NCBI GenBank assembly: GCA_031274285.1
Contig: JAISQJ010000162.1
Location: forward strand, 23,345-87,344
Direction: 5' to 3'
Length of the DNA: 64,000 nucleotides
From: Treponema sp.
GTDB lineage: Bacteria; Spirochaetota; Spirochaetia; Treponematales; Breznakiellaceae
Shown: one piece after another, positions 28,123 to 37,112 of the stretch
How positions within the stretch are numbered: position 1 is the stretch's first letter
Layout: every line of letters starts with the position of its first letter
The notes under the pieces: generated by a model
What the model was told of the DNA's origin: nothing
The model's database searches: none
What the model saw: the letters and a program-made list of their open reading frames with translations, nothing else
Program-made: the position numbers and the translations under genes

Positions 28123-29055
28123 ATGGCAATAGCGGGTAAGAAAAAAATATTTTTAACCAAACTCTGGGAGAATCGTTTTTTATGGATCATGCTTTTACCG
28201 GCCATTACTTTTATTGTCATCTTTTCCTATATTCCCATGGGCGGCATCATAACCGCCTTTAAGGACTACAAAAACAAGATGGGCATCATAGGCAGCCCCT
28301 GGATAGGACTTGCCAACTTTAGGTATCTACTAGTTTCGGATAAGTTATGGACCCTTACCCGTAATACCTTGGCCTATAATGCTTGTTTTATAGCCTTTGG
28401 CATGATCGTTGAGGTGGGAATTGCGGTTATCATCAGTGAGCTTCGTCTCAAAAACTTGAAAAAGGTGTTTCAGTCCATGACTTTCCTGCCATTTTTTATT
28501 TCCTGGGTTGTAGTTGCTTCAATAATGATGAGTATTTTTGGTTATGAGACCGGCGCCATTAACACTATCCTCAATGCTTTAGGCCGGGAGCGAATGAATA
28601 TTTACGGTAACCCCGCCTTCTTTCCCGTGGTACTGGTACTGGTGAAGCTTTGGAAAAACACCGGCTATGGCGCTATCATTTACCTGGCCTCAATTACCGG
28701 CATGGATCAGGAAATGCTTGAGGCTGCGGAAATAGACGGTGCAAATATCTGGCAGCGAATCTGGCATATCACCATCGCATACCTGCGGCCTACCATGGTA
28801 ATTATGCTGCTTTTATCCATTGGACAAATATTCCGGGGTGACTTTGGAATGTTTTATCAGATTGTAGGCCGATCTCAATTGCTTATGGAGGTAAGTGACA
28901 TAATTGATACCTTTGTATACAGATCTTTGGTTAACTCTCCAAATACCGGCATGGCTGCCGCCGCCGGTTTATATCAGAGTATCCTTTGTTTTATTTCCAT
29001 ATTAGCCGCCAATTTTGCGGTTAAAAAAATAGAGCCTGATTATACACTCTTTTAA
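28123..29055 (+). CDS. sugar ABC transporter permease, LplB type
   Basis: LLPAITFIVIFSYIPMGGIITAFKDYK; EAAEIDGANIWQRIWHITIAYLRPT. Confidence 0.92.
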   Translation: MAIAGKKKIFLTKLWENRFLWIMLLPAITFIVIFSYIPMGGIITAFKDYKNKMGIIGSPWIGLANFRYLLVSDKLWTLTRNTLAYNACFIAFGMIVEVGIAVIISELRLKNLKKVFQSMTFLPFFISWVVVASIMMSIFGYETGAINTILNALGRERMNIYGNPAFFPVVLVLVKLWKNTGYGAIIYLASITGMDQEMLEAAEIDGANIWQRIWHITIAYLRPTMVIMLLLSIGQIFRGDFGMFYQIVGRSQLLMEVSDIIDTFVYRSLVNSPNTGMAAAAGLYQSILCFISILAANFAVKKIEPDYTLF

Positions 29056-29084
29056 TCAAGGCCCAGAGAGCAAGGAAAGGTTTA

Positions 29085-30005
29085 ATGAATTTAGCATGGA
29101 TAAAAATAAACAAGCAGAGAATATCTGTTGATACGCTGATATTTCATACTCTGGGCTATCTGGTACTGGCCATTTTTGCATTTAGTTGTTTTTTACCCTT
29201 CTATCTGGTCTTAATCAACTCTTTTATGGATGAAGGTACCATACTGAAAGAGGGATATAATTTTTATGTCAAGAAATTCTCTGTCACAAGCTATAATATG
29301 ATCCTCAAAAACCCTCATGATATTCTAAATTCTTATAGTATTACTGCCTTTGTCACCGTAGTTGGTACTTGCCTGGCGCTGTTACTGGTATCTATCACCG
29401 GTTTTGTTTTAAGCCGTCGTGATTTTTATCACCGTAATATGATGAGCTTCTTTTTCTTTTTTACTACCCTTTTTAACGGCGGACTGGTACCCTGGTACCT
29501 GCTTTGCGTCAGAACCCTACATTTTACAAACCGGATCTATGCCCTTATTATTCCAAGTCTCTTTTCGGTATGGAACATGATTATCTGCAAAAACTATTTC
29601 AAGTCTATCCCATTTGAGATAATTGAATCCGCCAAAATTGACGGCGCCAATGATATAACCATTTATTTTCGGATTATACTGCCTATAAGTATCCCTCTGC
29701 TGGCAACCATAGGGTTATTCACTGCTCTTAGTTACTGGAACGACTGGTATAACTGTATGCTTTTTATCAATAATCGTCGTAGTGACTTGTGGACCCTGCA
29801 GTATTACCTTCAAAACATCCTTAACAGCGCCCAGGCCATGCGGAGAGTAGCAGAAAGGACAGGAATATCCTTTGCGGGCCAGGTTCCCATGGAAGGTATG
29901 AAGATGGCTATGACCGTTATTGCCACGGGTCCTATGCTTTTGGCTTACCCTTTTGTTCAAAAATATTTTGTTCGGGGATTGACCATCGGTGCGGTAAAGG
30001 GATAA
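29085..30005 (+). CDS. carbohydrate ABC transporter permease, YtcP/LplC type
   Basis: FEIIESAKIDGANDITIYFRIILPISIPLLATIGLFTALSYWNDW; C-terminus FVQKYFVRGLTIGAVKG. Confidence 0.93.
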   Translation: MNLAWIKINKQRISVDTLIFHTLGYLVLAIFAFSCFLPFYLVLINSFMDEGTILKEGYNFYVKKFSVTSYNMILKNPHDILNSYSITAFVTVVGTCLALLLVSITGFVLSRRDFYHRNMMSFFFFFTTLFNGGLVPWYLLCVRTLHFTNRIYALIIPSLFSVWNMIICKNYFKSIPFEIIESAKIDGANDITIYFRIILPISIPLLATIGLFTALSYWNDWYNCMLFINNRRSDLWTLQYYLQNILNSAQAMRRVAERTGISFAGQVPMEGMKMAMTVIATGPMLLAYPFVQKYFVRGLTIGAVKG

Positions 30006-30036
30006 TTTCCCTAATAAATATCCTTAGGAGGAAAAA

Positions 30037-31593
30037 ATGAAAAGAATGGTTTTATCGGTATTTCTTTGCGTCATGGCGGCAGGTTTTCTCTCTGCCGGAG
30101 GGAACAGGCAAAAAAGTGATGGAGGGGCAGCATCTTTTAAGAGCAATAGTCCTATTTATGCGGATTATGATCTATCCCAGCCCTTAAAGATATATATCTA
30201 CATGCTTGGAGATGTACCAAAAGACATGGATGAAATTATTGCCAAGGCCAATGCGGACTATTTCAAACCCACACTCAATACTGAAGTTGAAATGGTTTTT
30301 CTTGCATGGTCTGATTATGAAGTAAAGTATCCATTGGTACTTTCCGGTGGTGATGATGTAGACATTATTTTCACATCTTCTTGGGCCTTTTATGATCAAG
30401 AGGCCGGCAAAGGTGCGTTCGTGGAGTTGACCGACGATTTTGTTTCCAGATGGATGCCTAACGTGAATAAAATGCAGCCTCCAAATTCTTGGCCCCAGGT
30501 ATTGACGGGGGGGAAAATTTACGCTATTCCTCGTATGTACGCCGGAACCCAGGGCTATAAATTTGTAGGTATTCGCGATGATCTACGGGAAAAATACGGC
30601 CTTACCCCACCAAGGGATTGGGCCACTATGAAGAATTATCTATTTGCTATTGCAGAAAATGAAAAGGGTATTCAGGCATTGGCAAGTGCCGGGGAAAATG
30701 AAGAAGTTTTACTTGTCTATCTGCAGACCTTGGATGTACAGCTAACCGAAAACCCGGTCTACTTTGCATGGCAGAATAATAATCATCAGGAGCCGGCACC
30801 CAATGACCTTGTATTTTTATATACAAGTGAATGGTACCGTAATTTTGCCATGGAAATGCGGGAGTGGGCAGAAAAGGGCGTTTGGAGCAGGAATGTGATG
30901 AATAATACCATTCAAACCACCGATTCCTTTGCTCAGGGTACCAGTGCCAGTATATTTTGGAATGATGCCGTTTTTACAGCCGGGATAAATATGGAGGCAA
31001 ACCGCCTTGGTAAGGCGGGATACTATGACCTTTCGCCGGGTAAGATGGTACGGCGAGCTAGTTATAGCGGGGATTGCTGGGCAATTAGCACTTCCTCGGA
31101 GAATCCTGAACGAGCGGCCTTAGTGATCGATTTAATGAAAACGAACCTCGGTCTGGTTAATCTACTACAGGGCGGTATTGAGGGCAGGCATTATCTGGAT
31201 CAAGGCGATGGTACCTACTTACCCGGACCGGAAGCATCGGATTATAACTTTAACAGCTGGGCCTGGGCATTAGGGAATCCCAACTCCTTAAGGCTCGCCT
31301 ATGATTCGTCTACCCCGCCTGCCCGGATATCCATTTTCAATTCCCTGGAACCCCGTGTATTTGAGCCGGTTATCGACGGATTCCGGATTGACATGGGGAA
31401 GATTTCTACCGAATGGACGGTTATTTCGGCACTTATCGAAGAATATAGCAATAGTTTCGAGTGCGGCGCCTTTGGGGATCAAACTGCAGCAAAAATTGGG
31501 GAATTTAGTACCAGGCTGCGGAATGCAGGACTAGATAAGTTGACCCAGGAATTCAGAACTCAGTACGCTGCGTTTCTGGAAAAGTACAAGTAG
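30037..31593 (+). CDS. extracellular solute-binding protein, LplA-like
   Basis: Signal MKRMVLSVFLCVMAAGFLSAGGNRQ; SBP_bac_1/DUF3502-like architecture; in operon with LplB/LplC-type permeases. Confidence 0.88.
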   Translation: MKRMVLSVFLCVMAAGFLSAGGNRQKSDGGAASFKSNSPIYADYDLSQPLKIYIYMLGDVPKDMDEIIAKANADYFKPTLNTEVEMVFLAWSDYEVKYPLVLSGGDDVDIIFTSSWAFYDQEAGKGAFVELTDDFVSRWMPNVNKMQPPNSWPQVLTGGKIYAIPRMYAGTQGYKFVGIRDDLREKYGLTPPRDWATMKNYLFAIAENEKGIQALASAGENEEVLLVYLQTLDVQLTENPVYFAWQNNNHQEPAPNDLVFLYTSEWYRNFAMEMREWAEKGVWSRNVMNNTIQTTDSFAQGTSASIFWNDAVFTAGINMEANRLGKAGYYDLSPGKMVRRASYSGDCWAISTSSENPERAALVIDLMKTNLGLVNLLQGGIEGRHYLDQGDGTYLPGPEASDYNFNSWAWALGNPNSLRLAYDSSTPPARISIFNSLEPRVFEPVIDGFRIDMGKISTEWTVISALIEEYSNSFECGAFGDQTAAKIGEFSTRLRNAGLDKLTQEFRTQYAAFLEKYK

Positions 31594-31610
31594 AGGAAGG
31601 AGGGCCTGCC

Positions 31611-33980
31611 ATGATTATTTGGGTTGTACCATTGACCAATCAATGCATCACAGATATTGCTACACATTTTGTCTGGCAGGCCATGCCCAACGCCACCTCT
31701 TATCATCTGGAATACGGGTCCGACATCGACTTTATTGATTGTATAAGCGTAAATGTAGAACAAATTCCAGGCTGCAAGGTGGGATTCTTTTTTGCCCCTG
31801 AATGCCTGCTGCCCAAAGATGGAACAGTTTTTGCTCGCGTTAAGTCCAATACGGGAGAATCCTCTGAAATACTTTGCTTTACCTGCAATACCGCCCACCA
31901 AAAATCACCCTTGCGCTGGGATCTTTCCCCCGAAAAACCCTACTTTACCATCTTTGATTACGGCGATCATGATTATGGACGGGTTTACGATCTTCTGCCT
32001 GACAGTCTTAAGCCCTATTCGGCCATTGGTAACTGTGCATCATACCGTTCCCCTTCTGCAGAATTACTCAATTTCCTAATGGATATTGATGGCAAGGGCT
32101 ATCCCTGGCATCTAGGAGCGGCAGGTCCTCATCTGGTAAATGGGGAATTGTATACCATTACACCTCTTTCGACGATAGAATATTTGTTACAGCATGCACG
32201 AAATATGAAAAGTGTTGGCCTTGTGGAACAATATATGGGTATCAAGAAAGAAGGGGATTGGAAGATTGAGTATTTCAAGCGAGTCATCATGCTTTGTGCT
32301 AAATATGGTGTACCTGTTTTTTATGCTGATGGGAATCGTAATTATCTTGATCTGGCATCCTTTATCAAGCGGCCGATATATATGAATTTTTTTCGAGAGT
32401 ATCACAGCTATATTACCCTGGCTTATAAGCAGAATCACGGTAATGCGGCGTATACCAGTTTTGGCGCAATCCTAGGCGCATGGATAGATGGGGGCTGCGC
32501 CCATATCGGAGTACAGCCTGAAAACTGGTATTGGAATGACGCAGGTTTTCGGGATGATCCGGGGAACTACTACGGTTATCTTCAAGGGAATGAACAACAA
32601 ATTTCTCCCTGTATGACCGCTCAAATGATTCTTACCGGACTCTCCATCGGCGCATGTTATTATTCCATGGAGGGGGAAGGATGGCTGATACAGGCCCGTG
32701 GTAATGACGATCTTGAATGGTCAGATCAGGGCTTGGCTGCTCTTTCCTTGATGCAAAGCATTATCCATTACAAATTGATTCCTAAAAAACTACAAGTTCT
32801 GGAGAAAATATCTGCAGTGGTTGATGCGGAAGGAGAATGTGAGAATTTGGGTGATGCCTGGGTAGGTGGAAAATACCGACGGGTATTCCAAAATATTTAT
32901 GGCATAGATCACGGTTTTGAGATTTTTCTTAAACAAAGCCGGTATTTTTACCTCCCCCTGGCAACCGACCGAAAAGATAGCTTTGGTAAGTACACATTTA
33001 TCAACGCCGATAGTATCACCGATCCTGCTGAAGTAAATACCCTGCTTGATCCTCTGTATCCTGAAACATTTACCGGGGATATATACCTTACCGATACAGG
33101 CCGTACTTATGTGCTTATGAACAGTAATGAGAACAGGCAGGCTAGTCAATATTTTATAGTAGAACCCCATTCTAACCAAGAAGAGGTATTAATTGTCAAA
33201 AGAATAGAAGGAGCTCTAGGACTGTGGCAATATATGGTATTTTGGCAAAAAGAGGGAATATTTCATCTGCTGATAAATGCCCCGGCAGGAACCGGTGTAA
33301 CAATGCGGCTTTATATGGATGAAAAACCGGCTGGCATACTGACAAAGGAAAGTATCTCCATTCGCTGGGAAGCCCGAACTTCGTGTCTGGAATTATCACT
33401 GATAGGGAGCGGCCGGCAGGCGGAACTTATCTGTGCCTCATGGGTTTTCCCACCGGAACTTCACTTTCCCGATCCGGTACAGAATAAACCTGACCATGCG
33501 ATATATCTAAGCGATTTTCCCTTTTCCCGAGTCTGTACGAATGGCCCCTGGATGCCTATAAAAAACTACTGTGCCAATGGAACTTACGGTAAACTTCCTG
33601 CATCCATGAACAGCCTGCGCTATCCTCATAGTTTTAGTTTTATGCGTAACAGCGAATTAGATTTTGATATTTCCGGCCATTACCATTATCTTGAATTTAC
33701 CTGCGGTTTTGACATTGATGCATGGATGCCCATTATCATTGACAGGGATCATATTATCTGGGATCGGCATGCAAAGACGATTAACCTGTGCTTTACCTTG
33801 TTGGGAGATGGTAAGGAATTATATGTTTCACCGCCGCTGCACCGTACCGATTGGCGCCGAAAGATCTCCGTAAATGTAGAAACCGTTAAGATACTGAGCT
33901 TCCGCCTTTCCGGGGATGTAGTTTCCAACAGTCCTGGGGCCGATGTATACATGGACATAGGAAATCCGATATTATCATGA
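31611..33980 (+). CDS. GH98-like glycoside hydrolase with N-terminal FN3-like and C-terminal NPCBM-like regions
   Basis: YFTIFDYGDHDYGRVYDLLPDSLKPYSAIGN; IYMNFFREYHSYITLAYKQNHGNAAYTSFGAILGAWIDGG; DPGNYYGYLQGNEQQISPCMTAQMILTGLSIGACYYSMEGEGWL; C-terminal YLSDFPFSRVCTNGPW...SFSFMRNSELDFDISGHYHYLEFTCGFD. No signal peptide. Confidence 0.65.
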   Translation: MIIWVVPLTNQCITDIATHFVWQAMPNATSYHLEYGSDIDFIDCISVNVEQIPGCKVGFFFAPECLLPKDGTVFARVKSNTGESSEILCFTCNTAHQKSPLRWDLSPEKPYFTIFDYGDHDYGRVYDLLPDSLKPYSAIGNCASYRSPSAELLNFLMDIDGKGYPWHLGAAGPHLVNGELYTITPLSTIEYLLQHARNMKSVGLVEQYMGIKKEGDWKIEYFKRVIMLCAKYGVPVFYADGNRNYLDLASFIKRPIYMNFFREYHSYITLAYKQNHGNAAYTSFGAILGAWIDGGCAHIGVQPENWYWNDAGFRDDPGNYYGYLQGNEQQISPCMTAQMILTGLSIGACYYSMEGEGWLIQARGNDDLEWSDQGLAALSLMQSIIHYKLIPKKLQVLEKISAVVDAEGECENLGDAWVGGKYRRVFQNIYGIDHGFEIFLKQSRYFYLPLATDRKDSFGKYTFINADSITDPAEVNTLLDPLYPETFTGDIYLTDTGRTYVLMNSNENRQASQYFIVEPHSNQEEVLIVKRIEGALGLWQYMVFWQKEGIFHLLINAPAGTGVTMRLYMDEKPAGILTKESISIRWEARTSCLELSLIGSGRQAELICASWVFPPELHFPDPVQNKPDHAIYLSDFPFSRVCTNGPWMPIKNYCANGTYGKLPASMNSLRYPHSFSFMRNSELDFDISGHYHYLEFTCGFDIDAWMPIIIDRDHIIWDRHAKTINLCFTLLGDGKELYVSPPLHRTDWRRKISVNVETVKILSFRLSGDVVSNSPGADVYMDIGNPILS

Positions 33981-34014
33981 TGAATGTTATATCAAACTGA
34001 AAAATTTTAGGGAA

Positions 34015-34141
34015 ACCCTATGGCTAAGGATGCAAAGATCAACTATTCATCCTGAGTATACAATACTGGGTCTAGCGTAGAAACCCAAGAATCCTACCGC
34101 CGCTGAGATGGGCTTTAGAAAAGACCTGACATAGGCGGCGG
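34015..34141 (+). ncRNA. structured intergenic segment, possible fossil IS605/TnpB-type 3' RNA end
   Basis: Nested complementarity: ACCC/GGGT enclosing GGATG/CATCC and AGTAT-ACA-ATACT hairpins; GGGTCTAGCGTAGAAACCC; AAGAATCCTACCGCCGC...GCGGCGG. Confidence 0.3.
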
Positions 34142-34168
34142 CGTTAAGGGATTTTAGCGTTACCGTTT

Positions 34169-34191
34169 CCGCCCGGCCGTCAGCCGGGCGG
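34169..34191. terminator. GC hairpin CCGCCCGGC-CGTCA-GCCGGGCGG in convergent intergenic region
   Basis: Perfect 9-bp stem, 5-nt loop, next to the stop of the 34197 gene; no clear U-tract. Confidence 0.5.
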
Positions 34192-34196
34192 TTCCC

Positions 34197-34589
34197 TTAT
34201 AATTTTTCAAAGTATACAATAACAAAATAGGTATTGTTCGGCACATAGTCAAATACCCCGACCCAATTTCCCGTTGAATCGAGAAATGAAATAGTATTAT
34301 CCGCTTCACCGGAAGTCTTGCCGCGATCGGTTAGGAATTTATATATATCGGCCTGCGTTACGTTTCGCGATCCAAGAGATGAAACCTGATATGCCCGAAG
34401 CCTATTCCTATAATCTTTTAAAGTATCATAAGTTTCCGGATACGGACTGGTAAGGGAATTATAGTTTGTTTTTAAAATTGTGAAAGATTCATAATAGTAA
34501 TACTGTGTTTCCGATACCGGTTTCTTACAACCCGCCAATATTAACACAGCAAGCATGGGCGCAAAACAAACAAAGCTTTTCAGGCTCAT
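34197..34589 (-). CDS. hypothetical lipoprotein
   Basis: MSLKSFVCFAPMLAVLILAGCKKPVSE lipobox. Confidence 0.65.
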   Translation of the reverse strand: MSLKSFVCFAPMLAVLILAGCKKPVSETQYYYYESFTILKTNYNSLTSPYPETYDTLKDYRNRLRAYQVSSLGSRNVTQADIYKFLTDRGKTSGEADNTISFLDSTGNWVGVFDYVPNNTYFVIVYFEKL

Positions 34590-34629
34590 CCTGATTTCCT
34601 CCTTGCCTTGTCAATTAACAGGGCCGCCC

Positions 34630-35796
34630 CTATTGCTGTTCAATGCGGTATCCCCGTTCTTCCAACTGCGTCAGTAAGCCGTCGGGACCATACATGTGCC
34701 CGTTGCCGACAAGTATAAATTCAATATCCTGGGTCTTTAAATAATTTTCTATGACCGGCATCCACGCATTATTTCTATTTTTAATCAATGCTTCATAGAC
34801 GGCGGGAAAATTCTCCCGCAGGTATTCATACTGAAGGTCTTCCTCGCTGTCCTGGATACCGTTTTTCCAGCATTCGACCATGGTATCAAAGGCCGTTCTA
34901 TTCTCCTCATAGGATCCAAAATTCTGAAACAGGTAGGAATAGTATGCATTACCGTACCCGTCTCCCAGGTTTGTGATTAAGTCAAGTTGAAATTCGTCAG
35001 ATTCAAAATATTCAATATTTTTATCGCCGCCGTCTATGGATTTGTCTTTGAAAAAATTATCAACCCCCTGGGCCTGCGCAAACCGGCCCACCAAATGGAG
35101 ACTTAATACGGTATAGGCGACATAGGGCTTTAGGACCATCAGATCGGTGACAGGGTAATCGAACTCTTCGCATTTTGCCCTTAATGCGTTAAAGGTTTCC
35201 CTGTCCAGGACCGTCTGCAGCGTCCTGTTATCGGACAAAATATACCTGCCGATAATCATGTTAATCTGTTCATCTTCCAGCATGGCCAAAAGCTGCCGGT
35301 TTAATTCCATGTATTCCATAATCTGCTCATTTCCCTGGGATCTTTGAATCTCCAGGGCCATGTTGATTATATTGACACGCATTTCGGATTCTTCCGCGGT
35401 TTGAAGCTGAATGGACGGATCGGAAATACTGTTATAGACTCTTTCGTTGTCGTAGACAGCTGTCTGAAATTGCATTGCCAGGGCCAGAAAAGATTTAACC
35501 GGTTCGTCTTGTATCAACGCTGCTATTTGGCTGACTAAATTGAGAAATGCTTGAAAGGGCTCACTGTTTGATATATCCCCGGCGTTATTCGGACATTCGA
35601 ATACCATGACGCCGGACGCATCAAAGGCGGCATGAAAGGCTTCCGGCAGCGGGTAATCGGATTCACGCAAAAGATGAATGGTTCCGCCTAAATAGAGGAT
35701 CCTATCCCCGTCGTAAATCTTCCAAAGTGAGGTTTTGCCGTATGAGCAGATACAAAGAAAGCAGGAAAAGATTAGAAAAGAAAGAATTTTCTTCAT
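34630..35796 (-). CDS. TraB/GumN family protein
   Basis: TSLWKIYDGDRILYLGGTIHLLRESDYPLPEAFHAAFDAS...; C-terminal FILVGNGHMYGPDGLLTQLEERGYRIEQ. Confidence 0.9.
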   Translation of the reverse strand: MKKILSFLIFSCFLCICSYGKTSLWKIYDGDRILYLGGTIHLLRESDYPLPEAFHAAFDASGVMVFECPNNAGDISNSEPFQAFLNLVSQIAALIQDEPVKSFLALAMQFQTAVYDNERVYNSISDPSIQLQTAEESEMRVNIINMALEIQRSQGNEQIMEYMELNRQLLAMLEDEQINMIIGRYILSDNRTLQTVLDRETFNALRAKCEEFDYPVTDLMVLKPYVAYTVLSLHLVGRFAQAQGVDNFFKDKSIDGGDKNIEYFESDEFQLDLITNLGDGYGNAYYSYLFQNFGSYEENRTAFDTMVECWKNGIQDSEEDLQYEYLRENFPAVYEALIKNRNNAWMPVIENYLKTQDIEFILVGNGHMYGPDGLLTQLEERGYRIEQQ

Positions 35797-36125
35797 GATT
35801 GTACCTCCGGCCTTGAGTCTTTCACCTTCTATTTTATCCGCGGCTCAACTTTAGCGCAAGGAGCGGGGTCTTCGTTTTTTATGGGGATGGGGGCAGCGGA
35901 ATAGACCGGAATGGAGGGCGGAGGGCGGAATGAGGACTATGGAGCGAGGGGGGCCAAGGCTTGCACGCGAGCTGGCGAGCGTGTCCCGGCAATAATGCGG
36001 CATGGCCTAGGCCAGGGGAACGCTTTAGGCTGCGGAAAAAAACCGACAGGCCGGCCAAAAACCAATGCGGGGCTACGGTTCCCGTGACTGGTAAACGGCC
36101 CCCCCTTCATGGTAGACTCTAAGGT

Positions 36126-37112
36126 ATGGAAGAAATGGAATTCCCTGTCCCCGAGGCGTCCACCCTGGCGGTTGCCGGAGCGGCCGTATCGGCCCTGGTG
36201 GAAGGGGCGTCCCGGATTATCCGGGGAAAGAGGGATTTCCTGGAACTCTTGACCGCCGCCATCCTGGCGGGGGGCCATGTCCTTATCGAGGATAACCCCG
36301 GGCTGGGAAAGACCACGGTGGCCAAGACCTTTGCGAAGCTTATCGGCGGGGGGCGGCGGCCCCTGGTTTTTAAGCGTATCCAGTTTACCCCGGACCTGCT
36401 GCCCTACGACATTACCGGCGTCGAGGTGTTTGACCCTAAGACCCGGCGCTTCCGCTTTGTGCCGGGGCCGGTGCTGGCGAACATTGTGCTGGCCGACGAG
36501 ATCAACCGGACTACCCCCAAGGTGCAGTCCGCGCTGCTGGAGGTGATGGCGGAACGGCAGGTGACCATCGGGGCGGTTACCCACCGGCCGCCGGAGCCTT
36601 TTTTTGTGATTGCCACGGAGAATCCTATCGAGAGCGAGGGGACCTTCCCCCTGCCCGCGGCCCAGCTTGACCGTTTCATGATGCGTCTCTCCCTGGGGTA
36701 CCCCAGCCGGGAGGCGGAGATCGCTATCCTTGACGATATGCCTTCGGAGAAGGTCCTGGCCGCGCTGGAGCCTGTCTGCAGTCCGGGGGAATTTATGGCG
36801 GCCCGGGAGACGGCCGCGGGAGTCTTCTGCCATTCCGCCCTGAAAGAGGCTATCGTTGACACGGTCCGGGACACCCGTATTCACCGGGGTTTTACCCTGG
36901 GGGCAAGTCCCCGGGCCGCCCTGCATCTCCTGGAAGCCGCCCGGGCCCTGGCCCTGGTGAGGGGGAGGACCTACGTCACCGACGAGGACCTGGTTGCCCT
37001 GGCCGGCCCGGTGCTGGCTCACCGGCTAAGGCTGCGGGACCCCCGCTCCGAGGCCGGTAAACTTATCAGGGAGATCTGTCTTGCCCGACTTGATGGGATC
37101 AAAACAATCTAG
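36126..37112 (+). CDS. MoxR family AAA+ ATPase (copy 1)
   Basis: GHVLIEDNPGLGKTTVAKTFAKL; FTPDLLPYDITGVEVFD; LADEINRTTPKVQSALLEVMAERQVTI; ATENPIESEGTFPLPAAQLDRFMM. Confidence 0.95.
   Translation: MEEMEFPVPEASTLAVAGAAVSALVEGASRIIRGKRDFLELLTAAILAGGHVLIEDNPGLGKTTVAKTFAKLIGGGRRPLVFKRIQFTPDLLPYDITGVEVFDPKTRRFRFVPGPVLANIVLADEINRTTPKVQSALLEVMAERQVTIGAVTHRPPEPFFVIATENPIESEGTFPLPAAQLDRFMMRLSLGYPSREAEIAILDDMPSEKVLAALEPVCSPGEFMAARETAAGVFCHSALKEAIVDTVRDTRIHRGFTLGASPRAALHLLEAARALALVRGRTYVTDEDLVALAGPVLAHRLRLRDPRSEAGKLIREICLARLDGIKTI

Noticed and set aside
34104-34130. CTGAGATGG...GACCTGA as a TPP riboswitch core
   Set aside because: Only short resemblance to CTGAGA/ACCTGA motifs; other conserved TPP elements are missing and the location is 3' of two convergent genes.
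35937-37022. 361-aa minus-strand ORF opposite moxR copy 1
   Set aside because: Antisense to clear MoxR motifs; low-complexity translation.
36901-37030. Missing VWA gene taken as evidence of a novel MoxR defence system
   Set aside because: MoxR-DUF58-transglutaminase operons are widespread housekeeping-type clusters; nothing here specifically indicates defence.
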